Of a stretch of DNA of 64,000 nucleotides, positions 13,131 to 24,191 are shown in pieces. Position 1 is the stretch's first letter, and each line of letters opens with the position of its first letter. The stretch is from Annona cherimola (taxonomy: Eukaryota > Streptophyta > Magnoliopsida > Magnoliales > Annonaceae): assembly GCA_030490835.1 (NCBI GenBank), contig CM059975.1, forward strand, positions 32,334,133 to 32,398,132. The letters are read 5' to 3'. A program made the position numbers and the translations under genes. The notes beneath the pieces are model-generated. The model had not been told where the DNA came from, searched no databases, and saw nothing but the letters and a program-made list of their open reading frames with translations.

Positions 13131-16010
13131 TGAAATTGTTAGATCAAATTAGATGTCGTTAGATTTAAGTGAACTTCATTAAATCACATTATCTAAGTTT
13201 TAATTTTTATAATTAAGGTATAGATGACCTTATAAGAGGCCTAGGATCATATTACAGGTGTTAAATTACGATTTGTTGGTCTCGAATTTATGGTAACAAC
13301 CCAAGAGGGGAGGGGTGAATTGGGTATTTTAAAATTTTCACTTAAGCAGAAACTTTTCCCCCATTTAATTTAATCCCCTTAATGAAACAAGCAGAGAGTA
13401 TGGAGAGAAATAAAACAGTAAAGCAGTTGAGCAAGCCACAACAGTACATACAATTTTATAGTGGTTCGGGCAACCTTGCCTACTCGACTCTTCCAAGCTC
13501 ACACCCGTTGTGACTTGGGTTCCACTATTGGATTATCAAATACAACTAGAGCAACATCTCTCTTCTAGATTTTAGATTTAGGGGGCTTACACAAATACAA
13601 CACAAGTAGCTGATGAGTTACTCTCAAGTCACAACACTACTTTGCCTTCACTTGGTTTCAATTTCTAATATCAACCAAGTGTTAAATACACTTTACAAGT
13701 TTGTGTAGGCAGTTTTCAGCTCGTGGAAGAACTTGTTGAGAGAATGGAATGATCAGCGATGACGCTTTCAGCAACTTGGAGCAAAGTTCTTCACTTGAAG
13801 TTGGTGTAAATCACTTTAATACTAGAGAGAGTGGAAGGTGAACTTAATGAATGCTTCTCTAACCTCTAGCTCGTCCTCTTGAATGCTCTTTTTTAATGGT
13901 GGAGTAAATTCGAATGTTTGGTGGTAGGTAGTGCGCATTTAATGCGCCAACGTTCGAATTTTTCCGACCGTTGAGAACCAAGTCGCATGTGGAGTCGACT
14001 TCGGTTGCAACTTCGGTCTTCAGCTTTCACTTCAAGTTCCAACTCAGGTTGACTTGGTCTTGGACCTGACCCAAGTTGCAAGTGGAGTCGACTTCGGGTG
14101 CGACTTCACCATCTATGTGCATATCTTGGAACTTGGATTTCTTGAAAGTGATCCTTGATGCTTCATTTTTCTCTCATATCTTGTTCTTTAATTTATATTC
14201 TTGATTTTCAATGTTTGGTCTTGAGACTTAGCATATTTTTTTTTCCTCTTGAGTAGTTTATCCTTGTAGCCTTGATCTAGAATGATTTATCTTCCTTGAA
14301 TTTAATGTCCAAATATGTCGTTCATAGTTTTTCCTTTAATAATATTCTATCTTGAATAGTTCTTTCATGGTCATTTGCTTGCTTGGGCTGTCTTGGTCTT
14401 CAACTTGACTCAAGTCGCATGCTTGGGTTGACTTGAGGTTCAACTTCACTCAAGTCGCATTGCGGAGTCAACTTGGGAATGCGACTTCACCCTAGTCGCA
14501 GGTGGAGTAAACTTCGATTGTAAATTCACCTGTCTCCGAGCCCAAATTCAGCGCTGGGAGGTTTTTATCTTCTGAAGTCGATTGTGGAGTCGACTTGGGT
14601 CTGTGACTTCACCTAAGTCGCATGTGGAGTTGACTTCGACTGCGACTTCATCTGTCCTTGTGCCCAAATTCAGCGTTAAAAGGTTTTGACCATCTGAAGT
14701 TGATCTTGGAGTCGACTTGGGATCAACTTCACCTAAGTCGATGGCTAAGTCGACTTGGGATTGCGACTTGATCTACTATGTTCTGAAACTTAAATTTTTA
14801 TCCTTTAACAAAGCTCGCAAACTACATTAGTACCCAAAACATTCTCAAATTGAGTTGTTAATCATCAAAACATGGATTGTGCCTAATTTACCTTTAATTC
14901 CAATATGATTAACTTATTAATATTAAAAGTTAAATCTGGTTAGATCTAATTAGATACTCTTAGATCTGGGTAGATGTTATTATATTCAGGTATCTAAATT
15001 TTAATTTTTGTAATTAAAGTATAAATGACCATATAAGAGACCTAGGATCGTATTGCCAGTGTTAAATTAAGATTAACTTATCAATATCAAAAGTTAGATC
15101 AGGTTAAATCCTGTTAGATGTTGTTAGGTTCGGTTAGATACCATTAGATGTAATTAGATGTTGCTAGATGCCATTAGATTTAGGTGGATTCATTAAATCA
15201 TATTATCTGAGTTTTAATTTTTATAATTAAGGTAAAAATGACCTTATAAGTTGCCTAAGATCATATTACAGATGTTAAATTAGGATTAACTTATTAATAT
15301 CAAAAGTTAGTTCTAGTTAGATGTCATTAGATATTGTTAGATTAAGTTAGATATTGTTAGATGTAGTTAGATGTCATTAGATTTAGTTGGATTTGCTATT
15401 ATGTGAATTTTAATTTATGCAATTAAGTTATAGATGACCTTATAATGGGCGTAGGAATATATTACACATGTTAAATTAGAACTAACTTATTAATATCAAA
15501 AGTTAAATCCGGTTTGATACCGTTAGATCCAGTTAAATGCTACTAAATTCGGTTAGATGCTATTAGATCTAGTTAGATGCGGTTAGATATCATTAGATTT
15601 TGGTGATTTCATTAAATCCTATTATTTGAGTTTTAATTTTTATAATTAAGGGATAAATGACCTTACAAGTTGTCAGTGATCATATTACAGATGTTAATTT
15701 AGGATTAACTTATTAATATAAAAAATTAGATCTGGTTAAATACCATTAGATCCGATAAGATGCTATTAGATCTGATTAGCGGCTGTTAGATGTCATCAGA
15801 TTTTGGTAATTTTATTAAATCTTATTATATGAGTTTTAATTTCTGTAATTAAGATAAAAATGACCTTACGAACTGCCTAAGATCATATTACAGGTGTTAA
15901 ATTAAGATTAACTATTAATATAAGAAGTTAGATCTAGTTAGATGCCGTTAAACTCGGTTAGATGCTGTTAGATCCAGTTAGATTCTATTATATTCAAAAA
16001 ATAATAAATA
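13131..16010 (+). repeat. array 1: ~200-220-bp tandem repeat, about six units, split by solo LTR copy B
   Basis: Each unit contains a block rich in GTTAGATG/ATTAGATC 10-11-mers, then TTTTAATTTTTATAATTAAG, then ATGACCTTATAAG, then ATCATATTACAG..GTTAAATTA. Copies of the TTTTAATTTTT marker fall near 13199, 14998, 15210, 15407, 15627 and 15829, giving a period near 200-220 bp once the 1.6-kb insertion at 13274-14905 is removed. The flank after the array (16010-16170, with ACTTTACCAATTATAATG) reappears inverted near 50180, so the array belongs to a larger dispersed element. Confidence 0.75.
13274..14905 (-). mobile_element. solo LTR, GTCGAC-module family, copy B (1632 bp)
   Basis: Reverse-oriented copy. 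Its plus-strand left end TGTTGGTCTCGAATTTATGG is the complement of the 3' end of copies C and D. Its right end is TTAATTCCAATA. Flanks CGATT (13269-13273) and TGATT (14906-14910) form a 5-bp duplication with one change, and the array consensus at this point is GGATT. Family blocks seen in reverse order are the CCAAGAGGGGAGGGGTG block, GTGGTTCGGGCAACC, and many AGTCGACTT..GCGACTTC modules between about 13980 and 14780. No coding sequence. Confidence 0.75.
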
Positions 16011-17474
16011 ATAAATTTTTAAAAATTCAGAAATAAATATTGAAATTGTTATCATTGAGAGTACTTTATTTATATAAACTATAAATAATATAATATAATA
16101 TAATTTCTTATATAAAATATATTTTTGAACTTTACCAATTATAATGAAATTTTATTAAAAATATTATTTACTAAATAAAATTTTAAAATATCAAATAATG
16201 AAAAATTATGTCTACGTATGTTTTAGTGGCTGATCCAGCAAATGAATAGAATAGATTGAGATTTTGTGTACATATAATTTAAATTTTATAAAAAATTAAA
16301 CATACTCACACTTTCAAATAAACGTATTCATGCTCTAAAATTACAGCCCCTGCTTCCTTTTTCGCTTGTGGGAACCTCTTCCTATGGGTTGGGGCCCCCT
16401 TAAGGAATGGAATGAGGGCAGAGTGGCTGGTTTTCAAGTGTAAGCTACTGGAGAACTTCATGATATTTTCTCAGATCCCCCAGCTAGGAGGGATAAAAAA
16501 TGAGCTATGCTATCACAGATTCTTTGTAGTTAGATCATTACAAATCCTAGTCTCGTCTTGGCAAGAGGATGTCTCTTGATCAAGGCCGTAGCATTCTAAC
16601 TTGGTTCATACTAAGCCATACAAGTATTCAGGCCCAAACCGCTTGACAAGTGGTCTTGTACTTTGCACTCGATAGGAAAATAAAGCCAAGTTCTAAATCA
16701 ACCATGACAACCTCTTCTATACTGAGGTAAGGATTGATCATTAAAATTTCATCATGATCTAATCCCTCAGATTATAGAAATTAGTTTGTCTTTTACGAAT
16801 TTGATCTACCCACTAAATGGGGATCTTCCAAAGGAGTGAAGAATCTCACATGGTTAACTCGAGAAGAGAGAATGATAGATTTCATGATTAGAGGAAGCAT
16901 AAAAGAAGCAAAAAGAGAGTTTCACATGTGAGAGTGCTCAGGAGATTAGAATGCGAGTCAAGAAACTCTATTTGCAATTCTTCGGAGTGCCTTAGCTTTG
17001 GATTCTTAACAAGATTCTAACCTTCGGGTTTATGCATTGATGAAGAATCAGGACTTACCATGTGTCAGAGCTGCGAGTTTGAGGGAATTCAAGTTCGAGC
17101 ATTGTTTGGACTCGCCACTTGAGCTACAACATAGACCCATGATTTGGAGTGACCCAGACCATTCATCTTCTCGCGCTACTTTGGGTTTCACCTTGTTCCA
17201 TCACTTGATCTCGACCATTGATTAGCCATTATAAGGATCATGATGATATATCTCTTCACATTCTAAATTTTTCTTTTTTTACATATTTTTATACAATTGA
17301 CTTAACTATTTTTTCTTTATTTGGTTCACTTGTGAACATCACCTTCATCATATCACACGACTCTCTTTTTTAATTTTTGTAAAAATTTTGTCTATTTTTT
17401 AAACTCACACAGACTATTTTTTATAATATAAGAAACCATTTTAACTATATTTCATATGGTGCCTAATTCAACGC
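16011..17474. other. intergenic DNA; no gene identified
   Basis: The first 300 bp are the AT-rich flank shared with 50.2 kb. The stretch at 16340-17230 is of mixed composition with short open frames, the longest 62 codons at 17037. No protein family was recognised. Confidence 0.4.
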
Positions 17475-18234
17475 AAACACTTACATCACATGTTTTTTAT
17501 TTTTTATTTTCTGGCATTCATATGTGTGCCAAAGCATGCGTAGACACCCCTACTTCTGGATCAAAGGGAAAAACAAGATTAAGTGAAATCTTAGACAAAA
17601 TAAAATAAGATAACAAGTGTATAAGGAAAATAATGCAACATATGCCTGAACCAGCCTAGGGCCTTTCAAACGGGCTAAGATGGAAGCCCAGCTACTAAGG
17701 TGGAAAGAAATGTACCAAACCAACCACGATTGGGCTCATAAACAACAGCCCACAAGAGGCCGTTGTCAGCAGCTCATGAGGGTGAAGGCCCTGCAGTAGT
17801 CCACCAGAGGCAAACAGCAACCCCACGAAAGCAAGGCCCCAGCAGTCTTCAGCAAGACCAGCTACCAGAAACAGCAAAAGCTCACAGGGGCAAAGCAGTA
17901 GCAGCCCATTAGAAGGCTCCAGCAGCAGCACCCCACGTCCAGCAGCAGATGCCTTCCAATGGCATAACAAAAAACGTGAGAAAACCACGTTTTGACTAGC
18001 CATGCAAGAAGCCAGAGGATGCATTCAAAAAACCAGCTACAGACGTCTATAAACAGAGGTGATGGCCAGTAGCAAAGGGGGAGGAGATGTCCAAGGGAGA
18101 AGGAGTGCAGTAGCTTGGTGCTCACTAGTGGCTTTTTGCTCTTCATCTTCTTGCCTCTCCAACTAATTCTCTAGCTCTCCTTTTTCAGCCTGCAGTTCTA
18201 GCCGTCCAGCTCAGCTCCTCAATCAGATTCTATT

Positions 18235-18273
<39 letters not shown>

Positions 18274-19103
18274 TTGTCTTTTTCTGCATTTCCATGTTCA
18301 TGTAACAGCTCATGATCAAGCAGAAGTTGTTGTTGTAACTGCTCGATTTCGAGAACCGGAATCCAAGCTCTATAAGACTAGTGTTTATTTTAATGCAATG
18401 GGATCCAATCTCCCATAAAGATTGGTGGTGACTCCATCTAATTTTGCAATTTTTTAGCTACTACAGTTATGTATATATATGCTGAAATACCCATATTAAG
18501 ATTTGCCGTGATCATTATTAACGCATTTGAATTTCTGGATTGATTGTTGACTCATCTATATTATCTTCGCTCATGCAATCCCATTGTACTTTGCAAGATT
18601 TATATTTGTTATGGTAAAGAAGACATGTTAGAGATGTCTGCATTTGATGTTGTTTAAAGAATACTTTACAAATAAGCTTTGTTTAAAGGATTTAAGAACA
18701 TTCACTGATGATCTAGATGTATGAAATCCAAATCCAGGCCCAAACCTATATTCCACAGTCATTCATTCCCTAAGAGCTACACTAACCATCATCAGATTTT
18801 CAAAGTTGTAGATTTTACTCCCTATGATGCAAACCTAGATTTTTAAGGTTGAAAAAGAGCTCTAACCCACAGTAGCACTCACGCAAGGTGCTACAACATG
18901 AACATATGTATCCAATTTTTAAATACACGAATAGAGACAAACTTTTAATTTTAAAATTTCAAAAAAATAAAAAATATAAAAATGACATATATAAAATGAT
19001 TATGCTTTGGCCCACATATGAAATGCTAAAATATCAAAAATAAAATAAAATAAAAAAGTCATGCAAAATTTTTATATTGAGTTTCAATGCAAACGCTTGC
19101 GTT
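17475..19103. mobile_element. unclassified element with ~75-bp imperfect inverted-repeat ends
   Basis: The left arm (about 17475-17541) reads TCAACGCAA, then CATGTTTTTTATTTT, then CATTCATATGTGTGCCAAAGC. The right arm (about 18997-19103) carries the complement of the same three blocks in mirrored order, with an extra ~30 bp. The 1.45-kb interior lacks a coding frame with family resemblance. It starts TGCGTAGACACCCCTACTTC and ends with a block including TGGTGACTCCATC, features reminiscent of gypsy LTRs. It may therefore be an LTR fragment inside a foldback-type element. A CAGCAG-rich stretch (17760-17960) and a (TTA)n microsatellite lie inside. Confidence 0.45.
18231..18275. repeat. (TTA)n microsatellite
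   Basis: TATTTATTTA followed by more than ten uninterrupted TTA/ATT triplets. Confidence 0.9.
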
Positions 19104-19835
19104 GATGTTCTTGAAAATCATATTTTTAACATGATCGATTATGAAAGCTTTCAATTAAATATTATTTTTTATATCTAGACTAAACAAATAGTTGTATCAC
19201 TTATATTTAAAATATAAAAAAAACAATGGAGTACAATCTGCACTCGGTTTCACAGGAGCAAAGCCTAACTAAATATATATACCTTCATATTTTGTACAAT
19301 GCTGCAAATAAATGTGTTTTTAATTTTAAACAATTAAAAATAATTTATAGCTTTTGACAGAACTTTCTAACATATGTGTGCAAATGTGCCTCAGTTTGTT
19401 TCCTTTTCAAATAATAACAACAATAATTATAACTACCACAATAATAATAACAACATAGAACAACAGCAAGAAGACTAATTAAAACAACAAGAACAACATC
19501 ATCATCGTTATCGTCAACACAAGCACCACCACCTTTTCTTCCAACCATGAAAATCACAAAATCTTTATGCATACTCACCGCCATTTTCATTTTTCATTTT
19601 GGTAAGATATTTGACAAATACTGTCTAAATCCTGAAATGGCCCACCAAAGATTTTTTTTAAAAAAAAGACTATTTTCGATATTGTTAACTAAATAAATAT
19701 TATTAAACACAACAGTTGGCTTGGCGTTGGGAACCAATTCCACTTACCTTGGTCAGGGTGACAATTTTTGGGGATTACGTCTGATTTTCAACGGTGCTTG
19801 CATTTTTCAAGCGCTGTTAACGACCGGTCCAGCAC
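19104..19835. other. intergenic DNA
   Basis: AT-rich, with a low-complexity AAC/AAT triplet stretch at about 19415-19500. No gene recognised. Confidence 0.45.
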
Positions 19836-20556
19836 GGATGCTCGTTCAATGCACCCGGTGTACTTCACCTATTTTTTTTATTTTTTTTATTTTTTTTTAT
19901 GAAAATGTTAATATAAGTGTATTTAATATGTGTATAATTTTTTATTATTTTTGGACATTTTTAGATATTTTTTTGAATTTTTTAAAATCAGTATTTTTTT
20001 TGAATTTTTTTTATGAAAATGTTAATGTAAGTGTATTTAACATGTGTATAAATTTTTATTATTTTTGGACATTTTTAGATTTTTTTTTTTGAATTTTTTA
20101 AAATCAGTGACAGATTTTAAAAAATTCAAAAAAAATATCTAAAAATGTCCAAAAATAATAAAAATTTATACACATGTTAAATACACTTAGGGTGTGTATG
20201 GGAATGGATAAAACTTTTGATGAAAAGTTGTAGAGAGTAAAAGTTGTCAAATGATGTGATATGATTGAGGTAATGATGAGGAGTAAAGATGATAAAGTTA
20301 AAATAGATTGGTTAATTGTGTAGGTAGTTGTATAGAAATGATTGAAAAGTAGGGTAGTTGTATGGGAAAATGTGAAAAAAATGATTAAAAAATATTATAA
20401 TTATAGAGAGTGAAAAGTTTTAGATTGAAAAGTTTTAAGTTGACAATTTTTCTTCCTTGCCAAACACACCCTTAGATTAATAGTCGTATAAAAAATTTTT
20501 CAAAAACAAAAAAAAAAAAACGGGTGAAATACACCGGTTGCATTGAACCAGCGTCC
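19836..20556. mobile_element. foldback-type element with nested MITE
   Basis: Ends are inverted repeats of about 35 bp: GGATGCTCGTTCAATGCA, then CCGGTGTA, then TTCACC at the left, against GGACGCTGGTTCAATGCA, then CCGGTGTA, then TTCACCC on the opposite strand at the right. The interior is one long near-palindrome: a segment reading TTTGGACATTTTTAGAT is followed after a short turn near 20105 by its complement. The right arm is interrupted at 20190-20471 by a Harbinger-like MITE. The similarity of ends may extend outward to 19822 and 20573. No transposase. The 123-codon frame over the left arm is low-complexity. Confidence 0.7.
20190..20471. mobile_element. Harbinger-like MITE, copy M2 (282 bp, best preserved)
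   Basis: Ends GGGTGTGTATGGG and CCAAACACACCC are terminal inverted repeats, flanked on both sides by TTA (20187-20189 and 20472-20474). TTA duplication with G-rich ends is the PIF/Harbinger (Tourist) pattern. The interior includes the family block GAAAAGTAGGGTAGTTGTA. It sits inside the right arm of the foldback element, so it is the younger of the two. Confidence 0.85.
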
Positions 20557-21257
20557 GCCAAGCACGGCCGGGCATGATATTTCCGTGTCGAATAAAATAT
20601 GGATTGTCCTTTAGGATATGGCGTGGATAAAGACGGATTTGAAGATAGAGATGGGGGCCACTTCTTTATTTTTCAAAACTACTTTAATATTTTATTTTCT
20701 TATAATAACCAGTCTTTCACGTGTACCTTCTTTTTTGGACGCTTCTTATTCACTCTCAATCCCCATCGCATTTAATTACACTCCTTCAAATTCTCTCGTC
20801 TTCCGCACCCATTCAAATACAAAACTTCCCCACCCATCCCAACCCATCAAACATGAAATGTTTTTCCATCTCAATCCCATCCAGTTGTTGTATGATGCCC
20901 ATTTTTTGAAATATTTAGTACCCAAAATTCCATCTCATGTTTTGCATCTAACTTGATCTCCGTGCAATTAAAAATTTCTTCATAACTCAAAAATTCTGTT
21001 GCGAATCTGAAAAAATAGATGTATTTCAAGTTTTAATGCTGTAAAGTAGTTAATTTCAAAGGTATGGTTATTGATAGAATTTTTAAGTTTGTGGAATTCT
21101 TGGCCAAGGATTGCGGAGTATGAAACTAGTCCACCAGTGTATGAAAGAAAAGAATTGCGCTGATTACCAACCGTTCAAACTCGTCAGATGGAAGAGTTTG
21201 GTAACTACCAGTCTTCCCGCCCTTTCCCTCCCGCATCCGCCAGTCTTCGCAGTTCTC
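20557..21257. other. upstream region of the R3-MYB gene
   Basis: Noncoding DNA between the foldback element and the MYB gene TATA box. Short open frames (for example 20618-20956) have no recognisable family. The MYB promoter must lie mostly here, and its proximal 700 bp therefore abut a transposon pair. Confidence 0.5.
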
Positions 21258-21263
21258 TATATA
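21258..21263 (+). promoter_or_regulatory. TATA box of the R3-MYB gene
   Basis: TATATA in the context TCTCTATATAGC lies 106 bp before the start codon. This would give transcription starting near 21290 and a 5' leader of about 75 nt. The match is inferred from sequence and spacing only. Confidence 0.5.
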
Positions 21264-21363
21264 GCATCAAGTCTTACTCCAACATGATTTCCAGAGCATT
21301 TCTGTTCTTCTTTACTGGAAGCATTCTGTGGGTGATCTTTTTCTTTTGCTTGTTTCTCGAGAA

Positions 21364-23345
21364 ATGGCTGACACGGATCGCTCATCTGGTGATGTTTCTG
21401 AGGACTCCAGAGGTATATATATACGTTTTACTTTTTTGCCTTGATCCATCAGAAATCACTATTGGTTTTAATCGATCATCTAATGGATTGTTTCATGTGG
21501 TTCTCTTCAGGGGTCTTGTAAATCACGTTTTCATAATCCTGATGTTTTCATGTTCATTTGGGCATGCCCAAGTGGGCCTAGTTTGGATGCACAGTCGGAC
21601 AAAAATTGAAATTATCTTGACAATTCAGTTAGAATAATCAATACCCAATATTGGAGTTTGGATTATTGAGCTAGCTTTGTAAAATCTTAGCACTTGTGTT
21701 TCATATTTTCAGGAGGAAGCAGCCGAGACTCAAAGGTGGAGTTCTCAGAAGAAGAGGAAACTCTTATTGAGAGGATGTTTAACCTACTTGGCGAGAGGTA
21801 TGTTGCTTTCTTCACTTCTTCTCAGTTTGAATTCTTGTTAGGACTATAGTTATTCATTGGACTTGAAAGTAAGACAGACCTAGTAGACTAATTGTCCAAA
21901 TTCATGAGAACTAACATCTGGGACAATCCGATTGATCTCTTGAAGAGGCCCATTCACATATATGGGGGAGTCTACCAGGATCCACTTGTGGGGTATCCTC
22001 AAAATTTCGCACCATTACAAAATCTCTGAACAGATGCCGTTGCTATATCAGAAGAACATTAAATCATTTTTGGTCTCTGTTTTATGTCATTCTAGCATCT
22101 GCAACATGGGAAAATTGTAACAACCTATTCCTCCTCTAATGATGTTAAGAACCCATAAATGAGCACGAAGCAGAATCCAGAGCAGCCATCCAGTTTGAGA
22201 AAACCAGGTTAAGAGTATATAATAGCGCAACCTTGCAAGGCAACACTGATACTAGGTTTTAGTCTGACATTTACATGAGTAACTTGGTGTTCAAGGTTTG
22301 ATAGATATTCCAAAACATTTAGGTTTTGAGGATCATCTCAAATTAGATCTTTTATATTCGGTCTATGATCCTATTACACCACTCAACTCTTATTAGCCCC
22401 TTTCAGGTGGCTGATACTTTTGCTTAGGTAGACATGAAGCCTACTTTGATACCAAATATCAAAGATTTGGTATTCAAAAAGTACAAATTAATCATTTCAA
22501 ACATGCCAGAACAAATAGTTCTCTTTCCATCAGGTTGAATCATCTTTAATAAGAATCCTAGAAACATTCTAAGTTCATGAAGAAAATTATGTTTTCCAGT
22601 TTCATGAGAAATTAGAATTGCAGTTTTCAGCTAGACTGTTCTATTAAACAGGGCTCACATTAAAAAAAGCTGGTGAAAATGTCACGTGCCATAAAACGCT
22701 TCGTAAGAGAATCATTGCATGTGGTACTTGCAAATTGTAACCATTTTAGGGGAAATACCTTTCACGCATGAAAATGAATTGGTAGTTGTCTTGTTTTGGA
22801 CCCATCTTGATAATTATGAAAGATCTTATCCAATGATTGTATCGAACAATTTATTTAAATCAAGATACCAAAAATCATTTTGATTGGAATCCTATATGGC
22901 CTCCTTTTACAAGATGTATAAACACTTGTATAAAATTTGAAATTATTTGATTATATTGAATGTTTTGAAATTGTAGGCAATTACTTTTAAGTGGGATGAA
23001 TACTTTAAAAGGTTGGGATGTTTACATAGTCATCATTTGCAGTTGCTTCTAATATCAAACAAATTTTCTTTTTGATATTTAATAATCAAACAATTTTAAT
23101 GGATCTCAAATCATTTTTAATTTTATGACCAATGTGAATCTTTGATCAAGTTGATTTTTGGTTCCTAGCTACATAATGATAAAACTTTGATTATATTAAG
23201 CTTGTTGCTGATCGTGCCTCCTTTTGCATCTTCGTTTGAATGATCTTTGCGGCTCAGATGGTCTCTGATAGCTGGAAGAATCCCAGGAAGAACAGCTGAA
23301 GAGATTGAGAAGTTTTGGACATCTCGGTATTCGTCAAGTCAATGA
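21364..23345 (+). CDS. single-repeat R3-MYB repressor (CPC/TRY/ETC class), three exons
   Basis: Predicted exons are 21364-21412, 21713-21797 and 23258-23345. All introns are GT-AG (GTATAT...TTTCAG; GTATGT...GCTCAG), giving 73 codons plus TGA. The protein has an acidic, serine-rich N-terminus (residues 1-23), then one MYB repeat at about 24-68 with F27, W46 and W65 in the core positions. It contains the family signature WSLIAGRIPGRTAEEIEKFW. The second intron falls between R45 and W46, matching the conserved intron of CPC-type genes. Such proteins lack an activation domain, bind GL3/EGL3-type bHLH partners and inhibit the trichome/root-hair MYB-bHLH-WD40 complex in epidermal nuclei. The bHLH-contact motif [DE]Lx2[RK]x3Lx6Lx3R is present at L34, R37, L41, L48 and R52, but its first position is T33. 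The WxM movement motif of CPC is replaced by W65-T-S. The short length (73 versus roughly 75-110) agrees with ETC3-like members. All splice phases join in frame. I am confident of the family, not of the exact orthologue. Confidence 0.9.
21798..23257 (+). other. intron 2 of the R3-MYB gene (1460 bp)
   Basis: Noncoding, with donor GTATGT and acceptor GCTCAG. It is much longer than intron 1 (300 bp). It holds no recognised transposon ends, and short frames in it are not conserved. Confidence 0.8.
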
Positions 23346-23913
23346 GTTTATGAAAGAGGTGGTGGCTTGCGTTTTTTACTTTTGCCGAGCAGCATGCAAT
23401 TTTGGGGTGTCCCACGTTCTGTTGGACATATAGCTTTCAACTACTGTTCTTCATCACTGGGATGTGAAAAAAAGTGAAAGAAAAGAAAAAGTATGCTTGC
23501 TTTTGGTCCATTCATCTATGTCCAAAATACAAAGTTTGTAATGTCACTATTGATGCTGTTACTGTGTTGTCTTGAAACATAATATAAGTAATCAACCAAG
23601 ACACATTCCCTGTAAGTGTTGAAGTTTGAAGTTTGACTGCTGCACTTATGTTATTGGAAACAATCCTTACCTGGTCACGGTCCAAGAAAATAAAGCATTT
23701 GGACTTTGTCAACTCTTTCACAGCAATTGGTTGGAAGAACACCATAAAGGAAAGGAAACTCCAACGAACAAAGGTATTTTAAATTATTCTCAAAGGCTTG
23801 ATGAAGACCATTTTGGAAAATCATTGCTTAATGGAAAGGCCTTTTTGTGGTTCATGGTTCAGACTGTCTGACATGTATTCCAAAGTTTTCTTGACAACAT
23901 TTTACTTAATTTC
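23346..23913 (+). other. 3' region of the R3-MYB gene
   Basis: Presumed 3' UTR followed by intergenic DNA. An AATAAA at 23689-23694 could serve as poly(A) signal, but plant signals are loose and the true end is unknown. The small opposing open frames at 23512-23871 have no family resemblance. Confidence 0.4.
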
Positions 23914-23916
23914 TTA

Positions 23917-24188
23917 GGGTATGTTTGAGAAGTGATAAAATTTTTAGATGAAAAGCTTTTAGTATAAAAGTCTTTGAAATGAAATAAAATGATGTGATAT
24001 GATAAAGGTAATAATGAAGAATAAAGAGAATAAAAATAAAATGTATAGGTTAATTTTATGGTTAGTTGTATAGAAATGATGGGAAAGTATGGACGTCTGT
24101 ATTGAAAGATGTGAAAAAATAATTAAAATAGGATAGTTGTGGAGAGTGAAAAGTTTTTGTTGAAAGTTTTATCTTAAAACAGACGCAC
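23917..24188. mobile_element. Harbinger-like MITE, copy M3
   Basis: Left end GGGTATGTTTGAG and right end AAAACAGACGCAC are inverted repeats with mutations. TTA flanks both sides (23914-23916 and 24189-24191). The interior matches copy M2. It lies about 570 bp downstream of the MYB stop codon. Confidence 0.75.
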
Positions 24189-24191
24189 TTA

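Noticed and set aside
13131..16010. CRISPR-like repeat array
   Set aside because: Units are long (~210 bp) with internal degenerate 10-11-mers, in a plant nuclear context; no spacers or cas genes.
17695..18146. Leucine-rich minus-strand frames of 94-109 codons
   Set aside because: They are the complement of CAGCAG-rich noncoding DNA inside the inverted-repeat element, with no domain.
19721..20092. 123-codon frame beginning MALGTNSTYLGQ
   Set aside because: Mostly phenylalanine/isoleucine from T-rich foldback arm DNA; internal repetition follows the repeat, not a protein.
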